Source: Silene latifolia
Lineage: Eukaryota; Streptophyta; Magnoliopsida; Caryophyllales; Caryophyllaceae
Direction: 5' to 3'
DNA: 64,000 nucleotides
Assembly (NCBI RefSeq): GCF_048544455.1
Contig: NC_133538.1
Span: 141,605,922 to 141,669,921, forward strand
Made by a program: the position numbers and the translations under genes
In this document: positions 21,728-34,383 of the stretch, piece after piece
Layout: every line of letters starts with the position of its first letter
Numbering within the stretch: position 1 is the stretch's first letter
The notes under the pieces: generated by a model
Told to the model about the DNA's origin: nothing
The model's input: only the letters and a program-made list of their open reading frames with translations
The model's database searches: none

Positions 21728-24577
21728 AGGATGTTAAAATTGAAAATACACGTCTGGATTTCCTACGCTTGAATCAAGATGCTAATAGGGCAGACCTGTA
21801 TCAAGGAATTCTAGATACACTGGAATTGGGAGAAAACAGTGCATGTAATGTCGGGAAGAGAATTATGTGGCCACCTTCTTTCTTAGGGGGGGCCTAGGGA
21901 TATAAGGAGGCAGTATTTAAATGCAATGGATCCTGTGCAGAAATATGGCAAGCCAGATCTATTCATAACTATGACATGCAATCTAAACTTGCCTGAAATC
22001 AAAGCAGAACGGTCTATTGGGGAACAAGCACAAAATAGGCCAGATTTGGTGGCCCGGGTCTTCCATGCTAAACTCACATTGCTCAGAAAGTAGATCAAGC
22101 AAAAGAAAATATTCACAGAAGTAGCGGCTATGATTAATGTAGTTGAGTTTTAAAAGCGTGGCTTACCCCATGCACACTTCCTCATCATTCTAGAACCAGC
22201 ATACAAAATTACAGCGCCTGAAAAATTTGATCAATATGTTGCAGCTAAAATACCTTCGCATGACAACCCTCACCTAAGAGCGGTTGTTCTGCGACACATG
22301 ATGCATGGCCCTTGTGGTGATGAATTCCTAAAATGCTCTTGTATGAAAATAAAAGACGGAAAGAGATTCTGTGAAAAAAATTATCCTAAGCAATTAAGGG
22401 AGTTCACAACAAATGGGAAGGACTCATACCCATTATATAGACGTAGGAACACCGGTGAAAAGGTTAAAATGCGAAAAGCATCAATGGATAACTGTTCGGT
22501 AGTCCCTTACAATCCTTATCTACTAGCAATGTTTGACTGCCACTTAAATGTAGAAGTGTGTTCAACAATTAATGCGGTTAAGTACTTAAATAAATATGTG
22601 TATAAGGGTCATGATCGAATACTATTTAGTGTTGCAAATGAAGTGGCATAAGTATCAGTCCGGTAGGTGGGTTTCACCTTCAGAAGCAGCTTGGAGGATT
22701 TTTGGATTCAACTTGTTCGATATATACCCTCCGGTACAGCCTTTACCAGTCCACACACCAAATGGCCAGATGGTGCATTTCAGAGAAAATGAGGAGCTTG
22801 AAACAATTGCTTCTGATGAAGATAGGGCAAAAACAATGCTCACTGAATTTTTCACAACCAATGTCACTATAAAATAAGGCCCCATATATCTGTATAGTGA
22901 GTTTCCTGAACATTTTTTATGGAATGAGAAAAAAATGGAAAGCAAGGGATCGTGGTGTGATCATTGGCAGAGTTGCGCATGCTTCTCCTGGGGAGGGCGA
23001 ACGTTACTACCTTCGGTTGCTTTTAGCACATGTTAGAGGTCCTACATCTTTTGACGATATTGCTACAGTTAACGCCGTCTGTTGTGTATCATTTCAAGAA
23101 GCAGCGCTAAAAAGGGGAATACTTGAGCAGGATAATGCAGCAGAAAAATGTATGGACGAAGCTGTGCAGGTTGAAAAGCCAAATGCTCTCAGGCGACTAT
23201 TTGTAACTATTCTTATATTCAGCTATCCAGAGAACCCTGCGGAATTTTGGGAACGATATTATACGCCATTTTCCGATGATTTTAGGAAACAGTTTCTAGG
23301 GGACACCATGAAGATATTGCATTTAACAACAGGTAAAGTGGAGGAATTTTTGGAGGGGATGGGTAAATCCTTTGAACAGTTTGGCTTGAGCCATTTACAC
23401 TTTGATCAAGAGACAATGCTGCAACGTACTAGGGATATCAGTGATGCTTTGAATGCTTTGGTGCCCCTTCTACAGTTAGCTTCACGTAAAGATCTCAATG
23501 TAAGGCAGCGCACTGCATATAAGATGATCATTCAACATGTCAAGGCAAACAAAGCAGGACAATTTTTCATTGACGGACCCGGAGGAACTGTAAAGACTTT
23601 TTTATATGGCGCTCTGTATGCAAAGGTCAGATGAATAGGTAAGATATGGCTACCTAGAGCTACCTCTAGAATAGCAGCTTCAAATTTACCAACGGGTAAA
23701 ACAACGAATTCTAGGTTTAAAATACCTCTTGATACTGATGAGACATTAACATGTGATGTCCCTAAACAAGGTGGTCTGGCATGCTTAATCAGGGAAGTAT
23801 AATTGATCATTTGGGATGAAGCATCAATGGGCAAAAGGGACAATATAGAAGCCGTCAACATGTTACTCCAAGATGTTTGTAATAGCTCTGAACTGTTCGG
23901 ATGAAAGGTCATTGTTTTTGGGCGGGACTTTCGGCAGGTACTTCCTGTTCCTCAATGCCTCACTCAGCAAGAAGCAGTTGAAGCAAGCATTCAGTTCTCC
24001 AATTTGGCCAAGCCTTCAAAAATTCAGCCTGACTGAAAATATAAGGGCGAGAGAGGATCCTGAATTTGCTGAATTTCTTCTCTGCTTGGGTAACATAGAA
24101 CTGCAAAATGTGGAGAGTGGTTTGGTGCAGCTGCCTCCATAGATAATTTTAGAAGAAAGTGGAGAAAAATAGCCAGAGTAGGACCTAATTGATGCAGTGT
24201 TCCCAGAGATACAACAAAGCACTTTTAATCCAGAAATTTTCAATGAAAGGGCTATTTTAACTCCGCGTAATGCTGATGTTGATTCCATAAATAGCGTTTT
24301 GATAGAAAAGTTTCCAGGGGCAAAACACGTCTACCATAGTTTTAAAAGTGTTGTTGATGACAATTCGAATGTATACCCTGCAGAATTTCTAAACTCACTA
24401 TGCCCTGCTGGAATGACGCCACATGAGCTCGTTTTGAAGGAAAATTCACCGGTGATATTATTACGGAATTTAGACCCTGTAGCAGGACTCTGTAATGGTA
24501 CGCGCCTCATCTGCAAATGTTTCTTACCAAACATGATTGAGTGTGAGATATCCACAGGATTTTACAAAGGGGAACAT
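21728..24577 (+). pseudogene. Helitron Rep/helicase, central fragment (HUH Rep and Pif1-type helicase)
   Basis: Reading frames in order. (1) About 21733-22190: KIENTRLDFLRLNQ, then PDLFITMTCNLNLPEI, then the HUH endonuclease motif RGLPHAHFLIIL at 22157-22192 (two His); TAG and TAA stops interrupt this part. (2) 22298-22651: HGPCGDEFLKC and the catalytic Tyr region NAVKYLNKYVYKGHDR (22570-22618). (3) 22640-22870 and 22897-23634: PGEGERYYLRLLL, ending with Walker A-like FIDGPGGTVKTFLY, where the GTGKT lysine is kept but the preceding Gly is Val. (4) 23640-24140: Walker B region IIWDEASM, motif III VIVFGRDFRQVLPV and LTENIRA. (5) 24197-24576: PVILLRNLDPVAGLCNGTRL. At 24578 a Sirevirus interrupts the gene; it resumes at 35754. 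At least six stops or frameshifts. Confidence 0.9.
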
Positions 24578-25947
24578 TGAAGAGTTAGGAACGATTAACA
24601 CCTAAGAGGGGGAGGGGGTGAATTAGGTGTACCTTTTAAAAATTTATCCTTAACTTGGTTAATTAATTAACTTAAGTAGAGAATAAGTGAAGTACAAGAC
24701 TTGAGAAACTTAATTAGATGTAAGTTCACAAGAAGGTACAGCAGTTCTATGTCACGGTATAGGTGGTGTGACACGAGTAACTTGATTAGGTACATGCGAG
24801 AAATGGCAAAGTGGAGGAACGTAAAAGTAAATGAACAAACAAACGAAATTTTAAAAATTGGTTCAGCCTCTACTCCGAGGCCTACGTCCAACCGTTATTT
24901 TATTGCTTGTTTAGAAATTTACTCAAACTTACTAAACCCCTTACAATGAAAATAACTCGCCAACCTACTCCGGTTGCACTCAAACTTAAAGCTACTCCGC
25001 TTCAAGAGTTTATGGGTTCTATCTCAAGGTGTTACAGAATCTTGAATCTCAAGAGTTCACTTAAATGAACATGGAGATTACAATGAAGATCTAACACGAG
25101 AATCATGGAACAAACTCATCATGTCACAAAGATCAAATGAATCGATACTTGGAGGTTTTCGACTTTTTTTGAAAACAATTTTGAAGACTTAAAACCAGAA
25201 AAACGTTTTGCAAATGCTTGAAGAACAAAGCTTTTAATGCACAAATGATTTGCAAGGTTTTTACAATAAATGCTTTGGAAGTCTTGAGAAATAAATGTGA
25301 CTAAGACACTCTATTTATAGTGGATTTAGTCTTAGGTTAGTACACTTTGAAAAATTAAATCCAATAATAAAATGATAGCTTTGAGTGATGGTAAGTGTTA
25401 GACTTGTAGGCTTGGGGCTTAAGAAATCAGAAAACTTAAGCTTCTACACTCAACATGTGACAATTTACCAAAATGGCAAAAAGCCTTTCTTACTTTAGAA
25501 GTTTGACAAGTCTTCTTTGCCATTTTTGGTAAAAGGTGTTTGCACAAATCTAGAGGCTTAGTCAAGTGGGCTTGTGACTCCAAAATTTCAGATTGTTTTC
25601 AAGTTTCTGAAAATTCAAATGTTTAAGGTTTAAGGTTTGCAAAGTTTTGACACTCAAAAACATTTGGACGAAAAACTCCTCCGTATGATAGTACCAGAAA
25701 CCACGGTACAGCGTACCGTTGCATGGTTTTGCCATTACTTGACTTAAATGAGAATGTTACACTTACTCTTACATATATCGACTAAGGCTTTGGAAAGTAT
25801 CATTGTCTTGACTTCCTTGAATGACTTGATCATCTTGAATCATTGTTGAAAGTCCATTTGATTGCTTCATTCACTAATTATATCAACTAAGAGCAAACAA
25901 TCAAATAACAAGGGGACTTGGCATCATCAATCTAATGTGTTCTAACA
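24578..25947 (-). repeat. 3' LTR of the Sirevirus
   Basis: 1370 bp. It matches 34384-35748 with a few substitutions and short indels, for example GGTACAGCAG against GGTATGCAGCG. It contains a TATTTATAG-like string near 25312 (read on the plus strand). Confidence 0.9.
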
Positions 25948-26205
25948 AATTCCCCCTTTGATGATGACAAGTCCAAACATGTGTGATATTCCCCCTTAGC
26001 CCATGGTTAGTCGGTCTTTGGTCAATTTCAACATAAACATAATTTAATAAACATGATCAAGGTATTCGAAAGGTGCAACATGCTTGGCCAAAGTAAAACA
26101 GTTAATCATGGAAGCTAAGACATAATTAAGGTGAACGTTAGCCTAAGAGTTAGAAGATCACACATAGCATAATTTAAACTACTTCCCCCTCTTGACATCG
26201 TCAAA
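25948..26205 (-). promoter_or_regulatory. Polypurine tract region with repeated PPT-like runs
   Basis: On the minus strand, purine runs of the type AAGGGGGAA occur three times: next to the LTR (25950-25958), near 25990-25997 and near 26183-26190. The first and third are each preceded by GATGATGACAAG- or GACATCGTC-like text, as if the module had been duplicated. Multiple conserved PPT-like units before the 3' LTR are described for Sireviruses. Confidence 0.6.
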
Positions 26206-26363
26206 GGAGGAGAAAACATGTCCAAAAGTCAAGCAACACGATTAAAACACACGCAAATAGTTCAAGCAAAATAAAAACAAACAACCGAAGGTGCAAGAGA
26301 GTGTCTTAAAACGAAACAAAGAGCCAAAGTTCAAGAGGAGAAACGGGTTAAGGAGGCATGAGT

Positions 26364-28387
26364 TTAGGAGGCATTCTGAAAACGTTCAAGGAGATCTTCA
26401 TTCATGGTGCGAAGATCACCAACTTCATCCCTCAACTTGCCCTGTTCTTTGACCAACCGGTTCACAATCCCAAGGAGCTCATCCAACTTTGCAAGGACCA
26501 CACCCATTTCAACGGTAGAACCCACTGTAGAACCCGACTGATTCTTCCTTTCCAATTTGCCATTCTTAATCTCCAAGTTCATCCGAGAAAGAAGACCCGG
26601 TGTCATCTCATCACTTAATTTCTCAATAGCAGGGCTTCCCTTCAACACTAACCCTTCCCTCATAAAAATTATCGAGAGCCACATACCATAAGGAACTACG
26701 GCATTTTTGTCAAAGTTGCCGCTTTGGAACTCAGTGGACATCTCAAGTATTCGGTGAAACATAAGGCGAGGAAGGTTAATGGGTTTGTGCTTAACAATGT
26801 GATGAATTAGGAGCATGTCAAGAAGAGAACATCTCCCACGGCTATTGTTGGAAGGAACAAGGTTACGAAAAACCAGGTTGAAGATGAACCGGGTGGGTGC
26901 GGTTAATTCAAAGGCATATATGTTGGTAGGGCCATCATCATCATGAGGTCGAAGAACCTTCATGACCTGGGTAGAGGTAACCTCATCAACTTCACCCCAA
27001 TCACGTTTGGGAAAAGAGGTAAGCCCGACATCACAAATATCCAAGTGAGCGGCAAGTTGGTCGATGGTTAAGACAAAGGGTTTCGATTTATAAAAAGCCG
27101 AGAGAGTTCAGATTCAACATCTACCTTGACCGTTGCATAGAATTGGATGACTTCGGACAAATACATGGGACTATATTTGTCCAACAGATTCACCCAACCC
27201 TGTGCATACATAGCCTCTTTGAAGTATTTAAAAGCAGGAGAGGTGTCATACCAAGATTTCTTATAACGTCTTCCTTTGTGGAAGCAACAAATCAGTGTAC
27301 CGTGGCAAAGCTTGAAGATCTCCTCCGGGAGATCGAGAGAATTAAGATGGTTGAAGATGTCATTCTTGAATGATTCGGCAAAGGGAGCAATGACAAGATC
27401 CATGCATGTGTTGAGAGGAACCTTCTCCTCAATGATCTCATTTTCATCTATGCTCGGCAAATCCCGATGATAACGAGCCCTTTTGGTTGCTTTGGTTTTT
27501 GACCCGGATCCCCTTTTTCTTTGAGTAACCTTGGGTTTTGGAGGGGATGCTTCCGGGGTCACATCCTCGTCATCATCACCAAATATTTCAAGCATCTTTC
27601 TCTTGGACCGGGTTCGTGATGCGGGTTTTGAGAACAATGGGTCAAGCCCATCATCAAACACCATTGTGGCATCATCACGATCTTCAACATCAACAACTTC
27701 ATAATCGATTTTTTCAGCATTGGAACCGATTTCCCTTTCAACAGTGGAGGCCTCCGTTGCATCACTCTCACTCCTCTTATCCTTCTCTAAAGTTTCACTC
27801 ACCAAATCTTTCAATAGTACATTATCATCATTCTTTTCAACAACATCTTTCTCATCGTCACTCTTCTCCTTCTTTTCTTTTTCTTTTGAATCCCCTTGAT
27901 TTTCTTTTGATTTTTCCTTACTTTCCTTTTCTTTTTCCTCTAATTTTTCTTCACTTTCTTTTGATTTCTCTGATTTTTCCTCACTTTCTTTTTCTTTGTT
28001 TCCCTCTTTTGATTTCTCTCCTTCAAGTTCCCCCTCTTTCATCTCACTTGAGTGATTTCCCTTTTCACTTGTTTCGACAACATCACTTGATTTTTCAATA
28101 TCTTCATTCTTTTTGGTTCCCTTAGAACCGGAGTCTTCTTCATCGGTGTCAATGTCCACCTCAGCATCTAATTGGAGAGAAATAGGAGGATTCCTACTTC
28201 TTCCTCCTCTGCCACGACCACCGCCCCTTTTGGCGGTTGTCTTCTTTCGTGCAACGGTTGGTTTGGCAGTGGCAGAGGTGATCTCATTTGGTTTGGCAGC
28301 GGTTTTGGGAGCCATCTTTTTGGCAATGAATTTTGGATTAAATGTATCTCTGAGTTGAAGAACTTCTTTTGAAAATCTTGGAGGCAT
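26364..28387 (-). pseudogene. Sirevirus extra ORF downstream of pol (env-like position), frameshifted
   Basis: Two large open parts, 27068-28387 (439 codons) and 26364-27044 (226 codons), overlap in sense but differ in frame; one small indel near 27100 separates them. The N-terminal third is basic (TAKRGGGRGRGGRSRNPP). The middle is very rich in Glu, Lys and Ser, a low-complexity charged segment of about 110 residues. A globular part follows. The C-terminus (MGVVLAKLDELLGIVNRLVK) is a predicted coiled coil. The globular part resembles the retrotransposon-associated plant transposon protein domain more than any envelope: I see no signal peptide or membrane span. It starts 358 bp after the RNase H stop. 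Its role in Sireviruses is not settled. Confidence 0.65.
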
Positions 28388-28745
28388 TTTAAGAGAGTGG
28401 AAGGGGAAATGGTTTTGACGGTTTTTGGGAAACCGAAAAAGGTGAGGGTGGTTGTTTATTTAGTGGGTAATAGGATGTGTTTAGTGGAAACATGGAAGTA
28501 AATGGGTGTTGGTGTAATTAATCAAGGTGAGGGGACGGTTGAGTGTTGATAATGTGAGGCTAGGGTGTAGGCTTTTAAGTGTGATGGGACATAAAGTGAT
28601 TTGGAAGCTCAATGCAAAAATAACTCAAGTGCACTCATACGTTTGTCAGTTGCATTTTGTTCGACATTTGCATGCATTGTATCATATTGACTAATATTTA
28701 TTTACATGTTATTCCTCCCTCTAATCAATCATTGGAAAACGTAAT
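28388..28745 (-). other. Spacer between pol and the extra ORF
   Basis: No gene; G/T-rich on the plus strand. It would hold the leader of the downstream ORF. Confidence 0.5.
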
Positions 28746-30330
28746 TTAATTTAGCGGTATGTCACCTAATAAACCAATTTCCGACCGAAGTCTTTCGAAT
28801 TGTTCTCTTTCTAACGGTTTTGTAAGAATGTCCGCAATTTGATTTTCCGTTTTACAAAAGCTTAGACAAATATGACCTTTCTCAACTTGATCACGTAGAA
28901 AATGATGTCGTATGTCGATGTGTTTAGTTCGTGAGTGTTGTATAGGATTCTTTGATATATTAATTGCACTAGTGTTGTCACAAAAAATAGGGGTAGTCTC
29001 GAAAGTAAGGCCATAATCATGCAATTGTTGACGTACCCAAAGAATTTGTGCACAACATAGAGCGGCACTCACATATTCGCTTTCGGCCGTGGACAATGCA
29101 ACGGTGTTTTGCTTCTTCGAAGCCCATGAAATGAGACACGGTCCTAGGAAAGTAGCAATGCCCGAGGTGCTTTTCCTATCCAATGTATCACCGGCATAGT
29201 CCGCATCCGAAAAACCTACAAGATCAAGTTCGTAGTGAGTTGGGTACCAAAGATATAGCCCTTGTGTTCCAATCAAATACCTAAAAATCCGTTTGACGGC
29301 TTTGAAATGAGATTCTTTAGGATTTGCTTGGAAACGGGCACAAGCACACACACTAAATTGTATGTCGGGTCGACTAGCGGTTAAGTAAAGTAAGGAACCG
29401 ATCATACCTCGATATACCTTTTCACTAATGCTCTTACCGTTTTCGTCTTTGTCAAGCTTGACTTTAGACACCATTGGTGTAGGCATAGGATTAGAATTAG
29501 TCAACCCAAACTTACTTAGCATTTCTTTTAAGTACTTTTGTTGGTGAATCATCGTTCCATTCTCACATTGTTTGATTTGAAGACCAAGAAAGAATCCAAG
29601 TTCTCCCATCATACTCATTTCAAATTCGAAGTCATCAAATCAGAAAAGTACTTATAAAGAACATTGTTAGTTGCACCAAAAATAATGTCATCGACATATA
29701 CTTGTACAAGCAACAGTTCATCTCCTTGTGACTTGATAAACAACGTTTTATCCACCGACCCACGTATGAAACCGTTTTCCAATAGAAACTTTGAAAGCCT
29801 ATCATACCAAGCCCTAGGAGCCTGTTTTAAACCATAGAGTGCTTTATCTAGTTTAAAAACGTGGTTGGGAAACTCGTTGTTTATAAAGCCCGGAGGTTGT
29901 TCAACGAACACTTCTTCATCAAGGTATCCATTTAAAAATGCGGTTTTGACATCCATTTGAAAAAGCTTTATACCTTGAAAAGACGCAAAAGCTACAAGCA
30001 TTCGTATGGCTTCAAGCCTAGCTACCGGTGCAAAGGTTTCATCGTAATCAATTCCTTCTTGTTGGTTAAAACCTTGCACCACTAGTCTAGCTTTATTCCG
30101 TACGATTTCTCCAACATCATCTAGCTTGTTGCGAAAGACCCACCGTGTACCAATTACGAAAGACGTTGGGAGGGCCTAGGGACAAGATGCCATACCTTGT
30201 TCCTTTCAAATTGCTCCAATTCCTCTTGCATTGCAATCATCCAAAGCATTCATCGATTAAGGCTACCGTGACATGGTCCAGTTCGATTTTTGAGATGAAG
30301 GCATTGTGTGCACGAAATTTTGAAGCGATG
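28746..30330 (-). pseudogene. Sirevirus reverse transcriptase and RNase H (frameshifted)
   Basis: In transcription order. About 30150-30300: remains of the block before RT (LEQFERNKVWHLVP) with two frameshifts. About 29615-30145: RT with DETFAPVARLEAIRML, FQMDVKTAFLNGYLDEEV, ALYGLKQAPRAWY and the catalytic VYVDDIIFG (YVDD). 28746-29618: the RT end and RNase H, with ADYAGDTLDRKSTSG, SWASKKQNTVALSTAESEYV and FCDNTSAINISKNP, ending IADILTKPLEREQF. A one-base shift at 29615-29618 separates the two main parts. The enzymes would make and process the cDNA. Confidence 0.9.
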
Positions 30331-30363
30331 ATCTGGTTTTTATTCCGGAGGTTAGGTCTTTGG

Positions 30364-32035
30364 TTAAGTTTGATAAGGGATGAGAGCTTTGGTGTTTCCA
30401 TTTCTTGGGAATAAGTGAGTTAGAAGATTCGGTTTGTTAAATGCCAGCGTGATCGAGGGGACTGTTGCATGAGGAGTGCTTGAAGGAGGTGATTGTGGTT
30501 CGTTTATGATTAGATTGGGCTGTTCTTCACCATCCTTGTTCCCCCTGGATGAGGTAGCATCATTTTGTGTAGGAGGATGATTAGTTCCCCCTGAATTTTG
30601 CACATCCTCCTCATGCAACAGTGGCTCTAACTGTTGCTCAGCTTCTTCTACCACTTGATCCATTTCATGTCGTATCATACCAATCTCAAAATCATCATCA
30701 TATTCATCATCCTCATCATCAACCTGTGTGTTTGACACAAAAAGACTAGATTCGTCAAATATTACATGAACGCTTTCTTCCATTTTCATAGTCCTTTTGT
30801 TATAGACTTTATATGCTTTACTATGATCGGAATAACCAACAAAAACTCCTTCATCACTACGAGCATCAAATTTGCCAAGGTTGTCTTTTCCATTGTTGTG
30901 CACAAAGCATTTACTACCAAAGCATTTTAAGTGTGAAAGATTAGGTTTTCTTCCTCGTAGTAGTTCATAGGGAGTTTTCTCAATGATTTTTCTAATCATG
31001 ACACGGTTGTAAATGTAACAAGATGTGTTTACGGCTTCGGCCCAAAAATTCTTAGGAACCTTAGAGCTAATGAGCATGGTCCTAGCCATATTTTCAAGAG
31101 TTCGATTCATTCGTTCCACAACCCCATTTTGTTGTGGGGTTCGTGCGGCCGAAAAGTTATGACTAACACCATACTCATTACAATAGGACTCAAATGACGA
31201 GTTCTCAAACTCGGTTCCATGGTCGGATCTTAATGAGACAAGTTTATATCCAAATTTGTTTTGAACCTTTTTGACCCAGATTAAGAACTCATCAAATGTT
31301 TGATCCTTAGAACTTAAGAAGAGAAGCCAAACAAATCTTGTGAAGTCATCTACAATGACACAAATAAAACGACTTCCACCTCTACTCACCACTCGCATGG
31401 GACCACATAAATCAATATGAATGAGTTCAAGAGGTAAGGAGGTGCTAACAACCTTTTTGGATTTAAAAGAGCACTTAACTTGTTTCCCTTTAACACAATC
31501 ATCGCAAAGTGATTTAAATTCAAATTTAATGTTAGGAATGCCGTCAACTAGATCAAGTTTCTTAAGGGTGTTAAGTGTCTTAGCATTTACATGACCAAGT
31601 CGTTTGTGCCAAAGCCAAGGGTCGTTCTTTTGAACACTCATGCATGATAGTGATTGACCCGACAATGCATACAAGTTAGTCATATAGACGTCTTTAACAC
31701 GTTTACCTTCAAGTATGAGTTCTCTAGTTTTACCATTGATGATTCTACATTCACTAGCAAGAAATTCAACAATATTACCTCGATCACAAAGTTGTGAAAT
31801 GCTCAAGAGATTGTGTTTCAAACCTTTGACAAGCAACACTTTGTCCACGCATAATGACTTTGACTTACCAACCTTTCCAATACCAATGATTTCACCTTTC
31901 TTGTTGTCGCCAAAAGTCACCATGCCACCATCGTAGGCTTCTAGCGAGAGGAATTGGTTTTCATCTCCTGTCATGTGACGAGAGCATCCTTTGTCTAAGT
32001 ACCAATTGCTGCTTTGCCCCTCACTAATGCCTATA
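30364..32035 (-). pseudogene. Sirevirus protease and integrase
   Basis: The open part 30364-31974 (536 codons) extends upstream in frame to about 32035. The protease active-site region reads WYLDKGCSRHMTG (31978-32020), where the copia consensus is D-S/T-G: the second residue is Lys. The integrase zinc finger follows (LWHKRLGHVN, then CDDCVKGK). The catalytic core has IHIDLCGPM (first Asp), SDHGTEFEN (second Asp) and NGVVERMNRTL (Glu). The GKPFEL-like module is present as TPYELLRGRKPNLSHLKCFG. The linker to RT is rich in Asp/Glu (DDEDDEYDDDFE). A frame break near 30370 precedes RT. Confidence 0.9.
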
Positions 32036-32040
32036 AGAAA

Positions 32041-34322
32041 TCAAACATTTAGTTTAGGAACCCAAACAAGTTTGGGCTCCTTCTTGACAACGACCTTTTT
32101 GACTTCTTCTTTCTTTATCCACACTTGTTTAGCATTCTTAGTGTTTCTTTCTAAGTCACGGACTCTTTTGTCACAACCATTAAACTCATGACCTGTTTTG
32201 CCACAATAGTTACAAATGATGTACTCGGGAAGACCAAAGATACTTTCTTCTTCTAAGTCGGTTTGACTTGGATCCACGGTTTGAGTGCAACAAAGTGTGT
32301 GCTATCTGTTGCATTTGAAACCAAGTCCAAAGCATTCTTTGCAAATTTTTCGTACTCTTGTGATTGTTTCAAGAGAAACTCCAAAACATTCTGACTTCCT
32401 TCCCATTTTAAGTAAAACATCTTAGCCTCATCTAGCTCTTTAGTTAATGTTTCAATTTTAGCAAGATGATTAAGATTCAATTTACCTAAATTGTCAAACG
32501 CTTGTTTTGCAAGTCTTGCTTCATCACTAAGTAACATCCCAATTTGTTCCAATTGTTTATTATCTCTTTGACATAATTTGAGGTCAGCTAGAAGAGTGTC
32601 ACGTTCCTTAGTTAAAGAAAACACTAATTCCGTGAGAGTATCTATTTCTTTTCTTGAATCGGATGCCACAAGAGAAACCCTCGTGGCATGAGTCCATTCA
32701 GACTTTCTTTAACATCTCATTTTGAGCAAGAAGGTCATCATTTAGTTTTTGAGCTCGTTCTAAGGCACATTTGACATGACTCGACTCATCATTTAACATT
32801 TCAGCAATCTTAACAAGATCATCTTTTTCGTTGTGACAAGTAGCTAAGTCAATCAAAAGTTGGTCACGTTCTTGTGTTAGTGATGACACATTTCCTTTAG
32901 AATCTGGATGCAACAAAGTGCAAGGATCATTGACCTTAATGGTTTCATCAACTTTGTTGGCTAAAAACAAGTTTTGTTTTCGAAGTTTTTTGATTTCTTT
33001 TTCAAGACCCAACATGGAACTAGGTTGATCATTCTCATTTAGACTTTCTTTAAGGACTACATTTTCCTCGCCTATGTCCTCAATTTCGATTTGCATAGCT
33101 TCCAACTTATTAGTTTGGACACGACACTTATCTATGAATTGATCTAGGAGGAGACAAACTTTGTCTTTAGAGAAAGATCGAACCTTTTTCTTGAGCTTAA
33201 TTACCTCATGGTCAGAATCGAGTCTGAATCCACGGAGTGAGCCATAAGACACTTGATGTCTTCTTTCTTTGATGATTTTGAAGCATTTTTTGAGGAACTA
33301 GACGAGATGCTAAGTTTGGCGTCTAATTCATCCTCAAGGACATCGTCCTCTTCAGAATCAGACATGCCCCAAATAGCGGTCATTACCTTGTTTTTGTAAT
33401 CACGTTTTGCAAAGTCACGTTTTTCCTTAGATTTGATATCGTTCCACTTTGGGCATTCTTTGATTTGGTGACCTTTATCACCACATTTAAAGCAACCAAC
33501 AGTGGAGTTAGATCTTCTCTTAGGAAAACGGCGTTTACTAGAGTTGTTGCTATACCTTTGAGAGTTTCGACCATTGATCATGCCAACAATGTTTTTAGTG
33601 AACATTGCAAACTCATCATCTTCATCCTCCTCATCACTTGAGAGAGCATTAAGAGCGAGTCCTTTCCCTTTAGAGCTTTCACTAGAACGCTTCATGAGAG
33701 TTAACTCATGAGCCATAAGTGAGCCCATAAGTTCATCAAGGGTGAGCAATGAAAGGTCCTTAGCTTCCTCAATAGCCGTAACCTTCGGTTGCCACTTTTC
33801 AGTTAGGCTACGAAGGATTTTACGGACTAAATCCTCGGATTGAAAACTCCTACCTAAACTCTTAAGGTCATTGACAATACTAGAAAAACGTGAAGACAAA
33901 CTATTAATTGACTCATCTCGGTCCATATTGAACATCTCATATTGTTTCATGAGAAGATCAATACGATATTTTTTGACTTGTGACGTTCCCTCATAAGCAA
34001 GGTTTAGGGTGTCCCAAATCTCTTTGGCCGAGGCACATCCAGATATACGATTAATCTCTTGGTCACCGATTCCATATTGAAGGATGGACATGGCCTTAGA
34101 GTTTTTCTCGATTTTCTTATAGTCGGCCTCAACATACTTATCCTCACTTTTCAAGGAGCTAGTGCCATCAGCATTAGTCACTTCGATTTTGAGGGGACCC
34201 TTTTGAATGATTAACCAACATTCATAGTCCGCACTTTTGACATAGTGCTCCATGCGATGTTTCCACCAGGCATAGTTTTCTCCCTTGAAAATGGGATACT
34301 TAGTGTGTTTTGAATCGTCCAT
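32041..34322 (-). pseudogene. Sirevirus gag with coiled coils and two zinc knuckles (broken)
   Basis: It starts at an ATG at 34322, 43 bp after the primer site. Part 1, 33201-34322 (373 codons): UBN2-type gag with FKGENYAWWKHRME and AKEIWDTLNLAYEG, and a CCHC knuckle CFKCGDKGHQIKEC. Part 2, 32698-33252, and part 3, 32253-32669: long coiled coils that resemble each other (LTQERDQLLIDLATCHNEKD against LTKERDTLLADLKLCQRDNK), so the segment was duplicated. Part 4, 32041-32277: a second knuckle, CNYCGKTGHEFNGC. Frame changes occur at each join. A long coiled-coil gag is usual in this genus. The protein would assemble particles and bind RNA. Confidence 0.85.
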
Positions 34323-34364
34323 AACTATAGGATCAACTCTTTGGATTTAACCAATATCAAGAGC

Positions 34365-34383
34365 ACAAGGCTCTGATACCAAT
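34365..34383 (-). promoter_or_regulatory. Primer-binding site of the Sirevirus
   Basis: Minus strand ATTGGTATCAGAGCCTTG next to the LTR, the exact tRNA-iMet complement TGGTATCAGAGC. Confidence 0.9.

Noticed and set aside
27538..28125. 195-codon plus-strand ORF rich in His, Pro, Phe and Ser
   Set aside because: Antisense of the Glu/Lys/Ser-rich part of the Sirevirus extra ORF; the composition is exactly that expected from the complementary strand.
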